From assembly GCF_000003815.2 (NCBI RefSeq), contig NC_049987.1, positions 20,155,346-20,219,345 on the forward strand: DNA of 64,000 bases, written 5' to 3'. Below the pieces are notes generated by a model that made no database searches, was not told the origin of the DNA, and worked only from the letters and a program-made list of their open reading frames with translations. This stretch comes from Branchiostoma floridae. Lineage: Eukaryota > Chordata > Leptocardii > Amphioxiformes > Branchiostomatidae. The translations under genes were made by a program, and so were the position numbers. Within the stretch, counting starts at the first letter, position 1; each line of letters begins with the position of its first letter. Below, piece after piece: positions 12,901 to 22,115 of this stretch.

Positions 12901-15900
12901 GCTGACATCGTTTGGGCTGGACTCACCAAGCGCGACGAAACAAAACTGGAATCAGTTCAATACCAAACTGCCAGAATAATCAGCGGACAACATGGACTCC
13001 CGTAACCCGTCATACCAATCCCTGTACACCCAGTTATCCCTTCCATCACTACAGTTCAGACGACAATTCCACACCGCTGTCACCCTGTACAAGCTCCTCA
13101 ACGGACACTGCCCTCCACACCTTCAATCCCTGGTTCCCAGAACCCGTGCATCTGCCACTGAGTCACGTTACTCCCTCAGGAACAGCGACCACCTGACATC
13201 TGAACTCACTAAGTCCACCAGAGGCCAGAGAACATTCATCTACAGAGCAACAGCACTCTGGAACACTCTCCCTACTGCTACTCGCACAGCCACCTCTACT
13301 GCTTCCTTCAAAAGAAAACTGTGGGAATGCCTAGGCGACCCTTACGCATAGCCATACACGTGTATATACAGACCCTGACCTCTCATTGTAAATATTGTTG
13401 TTGATAAGTGATGTTATATATTCCATTATAGATTATATGTATGTCATCCTACACCTTGTATATACTGTATAAATGTACTTTTGTATTTCACCTCTATCCT
13501 TTACGAACTTAGAAAATGGTTATTGATAAGTATCCTGTTCAACTCCACATGTATTGTCTCTGTTTTGTCAGCAGGGTTAGCCCTTTGTAATAGCCATAGG
13601 CTAGTTGGGCAGCCCTGGCTGTGTATCCTGAACAGCCAAACCAATAAATAAATAAATATTCTCTGTATGCCACCAAAATCTTCCTGGTACATTAACGTTA
13701 ACATCAGGGAAATTTGGAAGCAGATGTTATCTGTTTCTCTGTTATATTCTATCTAACCTTTACCTCCCTCATGACCTCGATGAAAAGCGGTCTGCAGGCC
13801 GATTTGAGCTTCTCATGAATAAATAAAGGTTCTAAAAAGGTTCAAACAAATAAACGATAAACCCCAACAACTGCTTGAAAATTACGTCAGTGGTGGCCGG
13901 CTGTGGGACGGTGCTGGTTGCCACAGGTAGGGTGGGTTTGATCGCTGGCGCCGTGCTCGACTCTGTGCAGACCATCGGGGCGGGTTCTGCACCCTGACTC
14001 CCCTCACAGTAACAGGTTACACCGCTGTCGGTCACGGTTTCCCCGTCTTCGTAGTACTTCCCATCGCGCTCGCAGCCTGAAATTTCGCATAGAAAAAAGT
14101 ATAAATGTCTATCTAACTCACACACACACACGCTCACGCGCACACACGCACTCACTTGCGCGCACACATACACATGCACACACACGCGCGCGCGCGCACA
14201 CACACACAAAAGCGCACACACATGCACGCACGCACGCATGCACGCACACACACACGCACACACACAGATACATCAAAACAATACCTCAATGAGAGAGATA
14301 CAGTTTCTTGGAAAATAAAACTTCAATAATTATACATAAGTCAAAAAAACTCACATCCATATCCAAAGTTATCCCAGACAATGACTTCACCATTTTCATC
14401 ACAGTATGCCCCGTGTCCCATGCAGCCTGGCACTTCGTATATCGTCTCCCCTCGACTATACGATTTGTAGTTGTAGTCACAGCCGGGGGGAAATGTTGGC
14501 GACCACGTTGGTGACCAAGTTGGCACTGAAACAGAAATCGGAGGAGACAGTTCTGCCTTTCCAAGTATTTTTAAAGGAAAGCATCAGAAAATCTTCAATT
14601 CATTATTTTCCAGCAGTTTACTCATTAAAAAGTTGATTTACGTCAATTTTTACATTAATCCGCCCAATATGACCCTGTAGACACGTTTGAACTTCGCGCT
14701 CTCCTCCCCTCTCCCGCCGCGCTGGCCGATGACGTAATGGCCTCGTTCTGATTGCCTGCGCTCTGACGTCACAAATCAGAATTGAAACTTCTGGCCATGC
14801 CAGCCATTTGTTCGGGGAACCTCGGTCCCTTCGGCGGGAAATCACCCCGCCATTCTGGAATCCAGTTCGTTGTTGTTGACAATTAACTTCGTGGACCTGT
14901 AAGTCGCGTTATGACCTGTCTACGAAGCCATAGTCCCCGGGAGACTGAACATGAATGGGCTTGTCTGCGAGTGAACCGCGCGACGGCACGAAATGAAAAC
15001 AATGGACTTGGGGGAGGTTCACGCACCGTGCCATTCTGGACTGTTACAGGAGCGAGTTCGAGTCAGTTTTTACCTTCTCCTTTCCGGACAGCACAGCGAT
15101 AATTACACGTAAGCTTCCACGAATTTTGGCTGAATTCACAGTTGTCCAACTGGCAGTGACAGTAAAAAAAACAGAGTAGTTGTGACATTTTTCCTCTGAC
15201 AACATACCCTTGATCGCTACATATCGAACGATCCCCTTTTCGTGCCAAAACAGATAGCACAGAAACTCGCCTCTCACTTTATTTTCTGTTCCCGGGGTAA
15301 ATATATCTGGACTGGCTGGTTTTTCATTGCTTTTGCGGAGATTGTTGGGTGTTCAATCAAAACAAATCACGGACTCTGAAACGAAGCCGATCATTTTGCG
15401 CCATTCACCATGCCGGCCTGTGTTGTATGTAAAAACTACGATGGAAGCACGAAGAGCAAATGAATACGTTAATTACAGATTTCCGAAGAATGATAATAGC
15501 AGGCTACAAAAGTGGCTAATCGCTGCAAAGCTTCATATCAAGCCGGATATTTGACAATTAACAAAATTCGTGAAAATTGCATCAGAGGCCATGTGGCGTG
15601 TGGATCTGCTCTGACCATTTTTCACACGACTGTTGTTATGACGGTGCTATCTGTTTTGGCGCGAAAAGGGGATCGTTCGATATGTAGCGATCAAGGGTAT
15701 GTTGTCAGAGGAAAAATGTCACGAAACTCTTGTTTTTTTACTGTCACTGCCAGTTGGACAACTGTGAATTCAGCCAAAATTCGTGGAAGCTTACGTGTAA
15801 TTATCGCTGTGCTGTCCGGAAAGGAGAAGGTAAGAATTGACTCGAACTCGCTCCTGTAACAGTCCAGAATGGCACGGTGCGTGAACCTCCCCCAAGTCCA

Positions 15901-17069
15901 TTGTTTTCATTTCGTGCCGTCGCGCGGTTCACTCGCAGACAAGCCCATTCATGTTCAGTCTCCCGGGGACTATGGCTTCGTAGACAGGTCATAACGCGAC
16001 TTACAGGTCCACGAAGTTAATTGTCAACAACAACGAACTGGATTCCAGAATGGCGGGGTGATTTCCCGCCGAAGGGACCGAGGTTCCCCGAACAAATGGC
16101 TGGCATGGCCAGAAGTTTCAATTCTGATTTGTGACGTCAGAGCGCAGGCAATCAGAACGAGGCCATTACGTCATCGGCCAGCGCGGCGGGAGAGGGGAGG
16201 AGAGCGCGAAGTTCAAACGTGTCTACAGGGTCATATTGGGCGGATTAATGTAGAAATTGACGTAAATCAACTTTTTAATGAGTAAACTGCTGGAAAATAA
16301 TGAATTGAAGATTTTCTGATGCTTTCTGGTGACCATTGCCATCATAACTTATTCCAGACATAGTAGAAAAATACTCTAAACACATATTGCTGAAATGCAT
16401 TTGAGCTTCTTTAAGAATAAAACTTCAATGCCCCCACCTTGTCATTGTTACAGCATGCTTGGTGTCAACATCAACCGAGCGACTAATTATAATACAATGT
16501 CAACATTTTACACTAAACCCCGATATAACAGCTCGAATGACAGACAAAAATATAAAATAACTACAGCACCCCTGAAGATCTTTATGAATAATTCAGAGTG
16601 TCTGAAATACTTGGGCTACGACGGTTTGAAAGTTCACGACTCTAACGTTAACGAGGGAGTCCTAGGGAGGGCTAAGTAAAAAACACCGAGCGACAACATG
16701 ACAGAAAAAAAGTGTGCAACGCAATCGCAAACCGAGTCAGCTGCACTCAAAAAACTACCATGCCTTGGTGCCGTGGGACGAGACGTAGACCAAAGAACGC
16801 ACACTTGGTGAAAGATAAAATAGAGGCCTTAAAAAGAGCCAACATTCCCTGGAAAGAAGTTGAGGGCGCGGCGCGCGGCGGGAACTTGCTGGTCAATGTG
16901 CCTTTAGCATATGATGACCTTTGAAGGTCTAAGGTAAGGTTAACCTCTAAGTAAGATTGAACTCATGTAGCCAAGTTTGCTTACCTGCATTACAGCAGCA
17001 GGCCAAAACACAGGAAACGAAAACAATGTCACCGAGAGGAAGCACAGAGCGCTCCCCACGGAACTTCAT
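6949..17069 (-). CDS. Secreted cysteine-rich protein with vWC-like modules (five exons)
   Basis: Model inferred from splice sites that agree in phase. Coding exons on the minus strand are 17069-16985, 14525-14355, 14076-13886, 13811-13764 and 7101-6949, giving 215 residues. Exon 1 encodes a signal peptide (MKFRGERSVLPLGDIVFVSC, then a Cys-rich end CCCNA). Exon 2 has a WSPTWSPTFPP linker and a Cys module (GCDYNYKSY to FGYGC). Exon 3 has a second module, CERDGKYYEDGETVTDSG then TCYCEG, resembling a von Willebrand factor C repeat, followed by a Thr/Pro-rich stretch. Exons 4-5 are charged and probably helical (EVMREEAAESS, QRLMAEMLAVVQRLGEC) and end in TAA. No known function is recognised; an extracellular ligand or matrix role is a guess. 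It is head to head with LRR-Ig1 across a shared promoter. Intron 4 carries two LINEs and intron 1 a foldback transposon. The exon 4 acceptor is the weakest join. Confidence 0.72.
7205..7800 (+). promoter_or_regulatory. Duplicated 5' UTR monomers of the LINE with octamer motifs
   Basis: The segments at about 7205-7390 and 7610-7795 are two diverged copies of the same sequence about 390-400 bp apart, like monomeric LINE promoters. Each contains ATGCAAAT (7340-7347 and 7732-7739), the POU/Oct octamer, next to an ATTGG (inverted CCAAT). Confidence 0.6.
7891..11115 (+). CDS. LINE polyprotein: apurinic-type endonuclease and reverse transcriptase
   Basis: 1074 residues, uninterrupted. The N-terminus has a hydrophobic stretch (about 20-35) and, at residues 102-110, GDIAPNPGP. 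This resembles the 2A translational-recoding motif (D-x-E-x-N-P-G-P) but has Ala where Glu is usual. The EEP endonuclease follows (about 120-340) with LTETRLS, GGGVGVYV, MGDFNSD and SDHNLI. The reverse transcriptase (about 560-830) has YRPVSVLS, FLDLRKAFDTV, GVPQGSVLGPLLF and the catalytic LYADD. The C-terminus has the usual LWNKLS-type tail. It would nick target DNA and prime reverse transcription of its own RNA. No separate gag-like ORF1 is seen. All catalytic motifs look intact, so activity is possible. Confidence 0.93.
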   Translation: MLAVKGVCRVVKGAVTLGFPVTLLASILLLAVLPRPVVLPKWDKSTSIVNAETGTWITQSPNLVKLNPGLLGVRSLAPSTTCTDRRRQTVNILVCTTLLLAGDIAPNPGPVVDGLPHWRKGLVYAFYNVVSLSRYLHEIQQLLLKNTRIHVLGLTETRLSDTIPDTLVEVSGYTLYRKDRDRHGGGVGVYVKQTIPAQRRYDLEQADVEVCCVDIKPNKARQTLLACIYRPPNAGSEWRDSAEGLVHKLNATAEEENADVIIMGDFNSDLLKSTQALSSVEFLMGLYQLVPIILQPTRITESTESCIDNMFVTNPDRFRSSASVAWGPSDHNLILACAQAGREACGTRWCEYRSYKKYTQQSFIDGLKSVHWDTVLDCTDVTDAWDAFKDIFLNVADKFAPLCKRRVRDNNTVAPWMTDRVKNMMGRRDAARRKAIKTKEGKDWEVYRVIRNQTTSAVRKAKKIHFAEAVTEAKGDQSLMWKIINAFTGKSKGKCQVQNLARPDGTNISDPSEMSQEFNSYFATCATSLADSMPTSQKDPLRHIPEPSTEFSFESVDESTVLSELLRLKAKKATGLDNIPSKLLKDSAPVIVRPLTHIFNLSLATGEVPSDWKTAKITPIYKSGNRTNVANYRPVSVLSVTSKVLEKLVGNQVSRYMAQNNLLTVYQSGFRRNHSTASAVLKIVEDIRSAINSRQVTVALFLDLRKAFDTVNHAILLSKLKKLGFDRDATKWFTSYLSGRSQCTSLQSQCSEMAAVTCGVPQGSVLGPLLFCLYVNDMPQVLEKCKIHLYADDTAIYYSAGTMKECEEAVSQDMKRVSDWLIDNRLSLHHDKTKSMLFGVPQKLRHVGTTVQITDGVNIYEQVNTFKYLGITLDPSLQWSAHITNITKKIFSGLSAMRRAKPYVTKEILHTMCQTLLLSHLDYCGAAWLPSLVQGKKTQMLQLDRLLFRAARMITGYTLRDHVPVGKLLAEAGLVSVRNRAEKISLATVFNAVRGKAPLYISEMFRWKSPPTIRARTRTAVKMFADWDPHQLNCPVASLKCYEGSLKSFGPQLWNKLSLKHRKTLGLVKFIKEL
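11311..13660 (+). mobile_element. 5'-truncated LINE directly after the first
   Basis: Starts without an endonuclease domain and ends with an (AATA)n tail at about 13642-13658. It lies immediately downstream of the A-rich tail of the preceding LINE and in the same orientation. The protein differs clearly from the first element (FADD rather than YADD), so it belongs to another family. Confidence 0.82.
11332..13351 (+). pseudogene. Reverse transcriptase of the second LINE, frameshifted
   Basis: The frame at 11332-13005 (557 residues) contains the reverse transcriptase core: YRPISLLN, FLDLRKAFDKV, GVPQGSVLGPTLF and LFADDTSLS. It stops just after ARIISGQHG. The expected C-terminal part (LSLPSLQFRR, RATALWNTLP, FKRKLWECL) continues in another frame from about 12992 to 13351, so a small indel near 13000 breaks the gene. 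The endonuclease is missing through 5' truncation. It is a non-functional copy. Confidence 0.85.
14105..14275. repeat. (CA)n-rich microsatellite
   Basis: Imperfect CA/CG tract in intron 2 of the secreted-protein gene. It creates a spurious Cys/Val/Arg-rich minus-strand frame next to exon 3. Confidence 0.9.
14571..16327. mobile_element. Foldback DNA transposon with long inverted arms (Kolobok-like)
   Basis: The left arm (about 14571-15260) and right arm (about 15640-16327) are near-perfect reverse complements of about 690 bp, so the same 75-residue frame appears on opposite strands in each. The loop of about 380 bp holds a broken THAP domain. The left edge is TTAAAGGAAAGCATCAG. The second copy (52230-53776) has TTAA on both sides. 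THAP plus a TTAA target site is the known signature of Kolobok elements; the family call is inferred. It lies in intron 1 of the minus-strand secreted-protein gene. Confidence 0.85.
15410..15555 (+). pseudogene. Broken THAP zinc-finger domain in the foldback loop
   Basis: MPACVVCKNYDG matches the start of a C2CH THAP domain but meets a TGA. In a neighbouring frame the sequence continues as NYRFPKNDNSRLQKWLIAAK, which is the typical FP...W part. A frameshift and later stops make it non-functional. It is probably the relic of the transposase N-terminus. Confidence 0.7.
16790..16935. repeat. Duplicated non-coding block, copy 1
   Basis: Similar sequence (core GGGAACTTGCTGGTCAATGT) recurs at about 23500-23620 and 33285-33355, each time next to a copy of exon 1 of the secreted-protein gene. 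It marks the edge of the segmental duplication unit. No coding function is recognised. Confidence 0.6.
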
Positions 17070-17181
17070 CTTGTCTGTTAGCTTCAGGATCTGTTTTTCA
17101 TTAGAAGTGAACGGATTTAATTCTGCCAACCTGACAATGACTCGGGGCTCGGATGTCTTCCAGAAGAGGGATAGAAAACGT

Positions 17182-17322
17182 CACGTGTACAGAAAGAACA
17201 TATCGGTCGTGTGGAGAAAGTGGTAGAGTGGGTGGGTGGTTTGGTGAATGAGCTTGTGAGCCAAAACCATGGCAACCAGTGACGTTATTGTATTAGAAAT
17301 CATATGACCATTACCAGCCAAT
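17182..17322. promoter_or_regulatory. Divergent promoter between the secreted-protein gene and LRR-Ig1
   Basis: Lies between the minus-strand ATG (17069) and the putative LRR-Ig1 first exon. It contains an E-box in GTCACGTG (CACGTG 17182-17187), an RFX X-box-like CCATGGCAAC (17267-17276), TGACGT (CREB/ATF type, 17280-17285) and CCAAT (NF-Y, 17318-17322). X-box, CRE and CCAAT in this order resemble the X1-X2-Y module of MHC class II promoters. Here CCAAT is on the plus strand and 32 bp after TGACGT, a wider gap than in the classical module. The core recurs at least eight more times in the window. Confidence 0.6.
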
Positions 17323-17329
17323 AACGGTC

Positions 17330-17471
17330 TCGTACTGTCTAGCGATATTAGCATAGCATAATATATACAACAGAAACTTGTTCCCAACCAGACATCCTTG
17401 CCTGCTGCTCCACAGACACCAAGTCTTCAGCCCTGGCCGAATCTACCCAACATTTGGTTTTGCCACTTCAG
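17330..17471 (+). other. Putative non-coding first exon of LRR-Ig1
   Basis: A conserved stretch ending in CACTTCAG with a good donor GTATGT at 17472. The same donor context is kept in copies at 24370, 27602, 34030 and 36455. Each LRR-Ig coding exon begins just after a matching acceptor (TTTCTGTAG at 18598 here), giving an intron of 17472-18598 in which nothing else is recognised. The transcription start is not known, so the 5' edge is a guess. Confidence 0.5.
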
Positions 17472-18636
17472 GTATGTCGCCACGTTACACAATATCGGCA
17501 CGCTTGTATAGAGAAGTGTTCATGTCTTGATAACTTTCTAGTGATGTTTTAACCTCAAACCTTGGCCCTTCTGAGACAATTTATTTTCTACCAGGATGTT
17601 CAAGACGTTCTACTGACGCGATTCTTGTAAGTTAGATGGCACCGACAGCCATGTTCATCAGGTTGCACTGTTTATTTGGATAAGACATATGAAATAGTTG
17701 CCTGAACGCCAATATGTAGTCAGAATTCCTTCTAACTGACAAGGTTGCAAGGAAAACATGCAAATAGATCCCGAGATAACGTGTATCGTTATATTGCAAC
17801 TTTGCCTAGAACCAACATGGGCAGATGTGTCAGTTGTCACTACTAGAAGAAGAGTCGCTGAAAATAGTTGTTCCTGGTCAGTAATGGTCGACGATGTCCA
17901 AGAGATCACATCAGTGACGGTTTGTCCAATGATGGCTGTAAAAAAAAGGTAGTAGACACTGCATACAATTGTGAAATAGGCCACACTAATTGTAGGGTTA
18001 GCTTACCAAAGACAGAACGTTTGTATCCTGGATTCCAGCAATTTAAGAACTCTGTATAGACGCATGGACCCTTATTCCTAGAGCATGACACAGAATTGCT
18101 AATGTCAATGGACTGAAATCCCTTCCAATATTCAGTGCAATGTTTTACTACGAAAATGTATATCCGATTGTAAGGATTTTTTCATGTTTAAAAATACAAT
18201 TAATAATACATATAACGACTCTCCGGGCTCTCCCTTCAGGCTTGGCGGCGAGTACTCTGTACCTCCCTAGTTCATATGAAGTGAGAAAGCCAAGTGTTTG
18301 GATACCAAGAGATTTTGAACTGCAGGATATTCTTTTAGGCTAAAAAGACCTTGCTGCGCCACACCTTTCATATTGAGTAGAGACACACAGAGTTTTACAA
18401 TCACAGCAGCAGAGAAAATAAAGGAAATTTAACATTATTAAAAGTCTTTGGTATAACCACGACCTCCGAAATGTACCAAAGCGAACAATCTATCCAATAG
18501 TTCATTGCACATGGAAAGGGCCAGGTGTATTTTAAACTTTCAATCTGATTCAACAGTCTTTAATGCGTGCTTTCCTTCTCTTTTTCTTGTTTCTGTAGGA
18601 GGTTTGTCACGACGAGAAATGCTGCCAAGATACGAA

Positions 18637-20667
18637 ATGAAATCGATGACCTGCCTCATCCTCCTGACGCTGTGGACGACCACATCACTTAAATCGCTTA
18701 ACTTCAAAGACCGTAACTTAACCCACGTCCCCATAGATTCCATGACACCAGACGCACATACTGTTAGGCTGTCAGATAACCAAATAACCGACCTTAGCTC
18801 TTTTAACACAACCCCTCATGTACGGTACCTTTTCATTGACAAAAATAAGGTTAACGCAATATCATCCCTGACATTTCAAGGTCTTCGCGAACTAGTCTAT
18901 CTTGATCTTGACAGAAATCACATCGCTCTCCTCTCTGATTTCACATTCTTTACCCTCACCATGATGACTGATCTTATCCTTTCCAATAACTTCATCTCTG
19001 TCGTGTCAGAAAAAGCCTTTTGTGGTCTGAAAAATCTGGCATTTCTGGAGCTTTCCGGAAATCGAATTTCTGTATTGCCGAAGCAGGCAATCAAACTGAT
19101 CCCTAGTAACCATCTGTATTCTGTCTTACTCAGAGAAAACACCATCAGACAAATAAAACATGCATATATATATGATATAAAATCAACACATCCATTCACT
19201 ACTATCGATTTACAGGGAAACCCTTTGCGTTGTGTAGAGAAACCAACTGACAATGAGGATGGTTCTAACTCTTCGGCGATTTCGTATATATCAAGTAAAG
19301 GCCTAAGAATAAAACTAGTTAGATACGGGATATATACAGAACAAAATCACTCCTTTGTTGAAAAAGGGCACTTCATCAAAAGTCGTTATGAGTACTTGGG
19401 TGTTTTACCCATAATTTTGTCTACATTCGAGAATAATACAATTTTCCTGCCGTTGGCTTCCGCCATATCTGATGCTGATTTGTTCTACTGGAACACTCCC
19501 ACAGGACGAACGTCCGTTAAATCTAAGAGAGAATCGTTTATGATCGAGAACTTCGCTGCTAAAGACTCCGGTGTATACACTTGTGTAGTGGACGTAGGAA
19601 GTGTCAAGATTAAGTACGATGTGATGATATGTATCATTCCGAAACCTAAAATAGAAAACAAAGACCAATTCATTTTGGAAAATGTACCAGTGAAAAATAA
19701 CACCAACATTTGCGTAACATCCAAAAACCAATCCTTGATTCCGTCAGGATCATCCTATCAAAACCTCTGTGTTCTTGACACAAACGATACACAGGGACCC
19801 AAAGCCGCCTACATTGTTCCCATTACCGGTACCGTTGCTATAATACTTCCAGCAATGTTTCTGGTTGTTTTCCTTTGGTGGAAGAAACAACGTGGTGCCA
19901 GAAACACGGCTGGTGCAGCATTGCAAGTCGGACTGCAAGCAATGGCAGTAAGTGTCTCAGTTGATACCGTGTTCGATGAAGAAGAGGAAGCAAATACAAA
20001 CACTAACCCTCCTCAAAGTTCGCACTGCGATGAAACCCAGTCAGCCACAGAAGCTACCGGTACTTCCCATTACGTGACAGAAACTGTTACGACACAAACT
20101 GCAGAAGCAGAGATTCATATCTACAGCAACGATGACACATCCATCTATAGTGATGACGATGAGGAGACTCCACACCACCAGTACGCTTCAGCTGCTCCGC
20201 CTCCAGTGCCTGACTATGACGATGATGGCAGCAACCCAGGACAGGAGACGACAGGGTACTCTACAGAAATGGTGCAAGAAGACGATTCAACTTCCCAGAT
20301 GGAGTCTGGTGACGAACACATTAAGCCTTACGGGACAGCAGCAGCAAATGCAGTGTATCAGGCAACAGCTATACATCAAATTAGCCTGTCCCATGGTAAT
20401 GCTACTGCTGTACAGGAAAGCCTGCCCTATAATAATCCAACTGTTGTACAGCAAAGCCTGACCTATAATAATCCAACTGCTGTACAGCAAAGCCTGTACC
20501 ATCGTAATCCTGCAACAAATTACTCGATTGCGAATGCAAATGACGTCGAAACGGACACCCATCTTCCGACAAATACCTTGTACGGGCAGCAATCCGCCTC
20601 TGCCTCCCCCCTTGCTGAGGCGGATGTGAATCCACTGTACGGAAGTGGACCAGCATCTGGTCACTGA
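18637..20667 (+). CDS. LRR-Ig transmembrane receptor 1
   Basis: 676 residues from the start shared with the paralogues (MKSMTC; an in-frame ATG lies 18 bp upstream). Signal peptide, then about seven leucine-rich repeats (20-200, e.g. VYLDLDRNHI, LAFLELSGNRIS) closed by a short NPLRC cap. An Ig-like domain (about 255-335) has YWNTP and DSGVYTC, but no Cys in the B strand. A short stalk with several N-glycosylation sequons and a transmembrane helix (about 390-413) followed by KKQR come next. The roughly 260-residue tail is rich in acidic and Tyr motifs: APPPVP, four 12-13-residue repeats with two YNNP, and NPLYG near the C-terminus. It resembles the expanded LRR-Ig families of amphioxus; a recognition receptor role is inferred. 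Poly(A) signal AATAAA at 20744-20749. Confidence 0.9.
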   Translation: MKSMTCLILLTLWTTTSLKSLNFKDRNLTHVPIDSMTPDAHTVRLSDNQITDLSSFNTTPHVRYLFIDKNKVNAISSLTFQGLRELVYLDLDRNHIALLSDFTFFTLTMMTDLILSNNFISVVSEKAFCGLKNLAFLELSGNRISVLPKQAIKLIPSNHLYSVLLRENTIRQIKHAYIYDIKSTHPFTTIDLQGNPLRCVEKPTDNEDGSNSSAISYISSKGLRIKLVRYGIYTEQNHSFVEKGHFIKSRYEYLGVLPIILSTFENNTIFLPLASAISDADLFYWNTPTGRTSVKSKRESFMIENFAAKDSGVYTCVVDVGSVKIKYDVMICIIPKPKIENKDQFILENVPVKNNTNICVTSKNQSLIPSGSSYQNLCVLDTNDTQGPKAAYIVPITGTVAIILPAMFLVVFLWWKKQRGARNTAGAALQVGLQAMAVSVSVDTVFDEEEEANTNTNPPQSSHCDETQSATEATGTSHYVTETVTTQTAEAEIHIYSNDDTSIYSDDDEETPHHQYASAAPPPVPDYDDDGSNPGQETTGYSTEMVQEDDSTSQMESGDEHIKPYGTAAANAVYQATAIHQISLSHGNATAVQESLPYNNPTVVQQSLTYNNPTAVQQSLYHRNPATNYSIANANDVETDTHLPTNTLYGQQSASASPLAEADVNPLYGSGPASGH

Positions 20668-20833
20668 CAATCTGAGCGTCGTTTCTTTAAAACAAAAAAT
20701 CATTGAGGGAATTAGCTATGGATAGGGGCCGTCACACGGTTAAAATAAATACTATCAGCCCATTGATTACTTTTCTGACGACTTCCAAACACACACAGGT
20801 ACAAGTACATAAACACACACATTATGATACTAT

Positions 20834-20864
<31 letters not shown>

Positions 20865-22115
20865 AACACATTTAGAATGTACATGTATAAAAACATCTTC
20901 AATTTATATTAGAGAAATATATTTGTTTAGGAATTGAAGAGAGTGAGTTCCACGGCATTTGTCTACTTTGCCTTTTTCTTACTGAATAAGTAATGACAAT
21001 TGATTAGATGTTGTTTATTGCTTTTGGAAATTTCTACTAGTTGCAAGTATTGTGTTATTGTGAATGAATGTTTCCATTTAATGTATATAATGTATGTAAT
21101 TATATATAACCAAGTTGATCAGAGTGATGCAGTTGCATCGTGTGATGGCTAGTGTATTATTTAAAAGCCAGATTAACGTGGCTATAACGTAACTGCATAA
21201 TGTATATGTACATGTAGACGTTATAAGACTTGCAATTATCATGTAACAGGTTTGGTAGCTTTACTTCCTGGTTGAAAACCCTTTAATGTCAAATGGTATT
21301 CTATTAATGAAGTATTCGTAGATTATTGAGTCCGAAAAAAACGGCGATCAGCAAGGATCCAAGTTCTGACATTTATGCACATGTAAGTTTTGTGGACTGA
21401 TCATCTAAACTCCTGATGAGGAATCGGTTGCATTGTTTTCTCGACCTATTGTGAAAATTCAGACAACTCTAATAAACTTCACAAATTCTCTTTGATTTTG
21501 TTCTGGTGGTTGAATTTTCCAGTAACTAATCATTATTATTCAATCGACATCTCGCAGCAAAGAAGTACAAGATTTCTTCCGCGTGTCCTACATTTATCTT
21601 TAACCAGAGACAGAGTCTGTCATGTACACAACCACCTGTCCGAAAAGGTGACATTCTTTGCTAGAAATTAAGTGTAGGTAGATGCTTCAGTCAGATGAGA
21701 CAAAGCCGATCTACAGGCTCTTGCATGGATAAAACTATCATTCTTTGAAAATTAATGCACATGTTCCGTGGAACATAATTGATCATCAATACTATCACTG
21801 CTTGAGCATCCATTGCATTCTATTCATTGCCAGTTTTAATTCCACTAAATCTATTGCAAAAAAAACTTCAGACAACTTTAGTAAACCTCGCAAAGTTTCA
21901 AAAAATATTTTGTGTTTTTTGGGAACAGATAAATTTGAATTTTCGACACCATACATCAGAGATGAACTTGTTTTCTTCTGCATGTCCTCGTAGGCCCATT
22001 CTTGAGCCTGAAAAAAACAAGACAATCGCCGTGAATCAGGAAGTGTTAGTATACGGCCCCATTTGCCCCGATGCCTATAGGGAAAGAAACAACCTTTTCC
22101 CAGTGGACTGCCGAG
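20668..22115. other. 3' flank of LRR-Ig1
   Basis: No gene. Contains a (TA)n run (20838-20863) and AATAAA at 20744 and 21471. A segment at about 21540-21960 is repeated after LRR-Ig3 (32290-32580), after LRR-Ig4 (41700-42100) and upstream of the second monooxygenase gene (56160-56510). Confidence 0.7.

Noticed and set aside
14618-16285. Duplicated 75-residue frame MISRRRDRGSPNKW on opposite strands
   Set aside because: It is the inverted arm of the foldback transposon, with no known domain.
18505-18636. Longer N-terminus for LRR-Ig1
   Set aside because: The extension crosses the splice acceptor at 18598. The paralogues share only the MKxMTC start with a good signal peptide.
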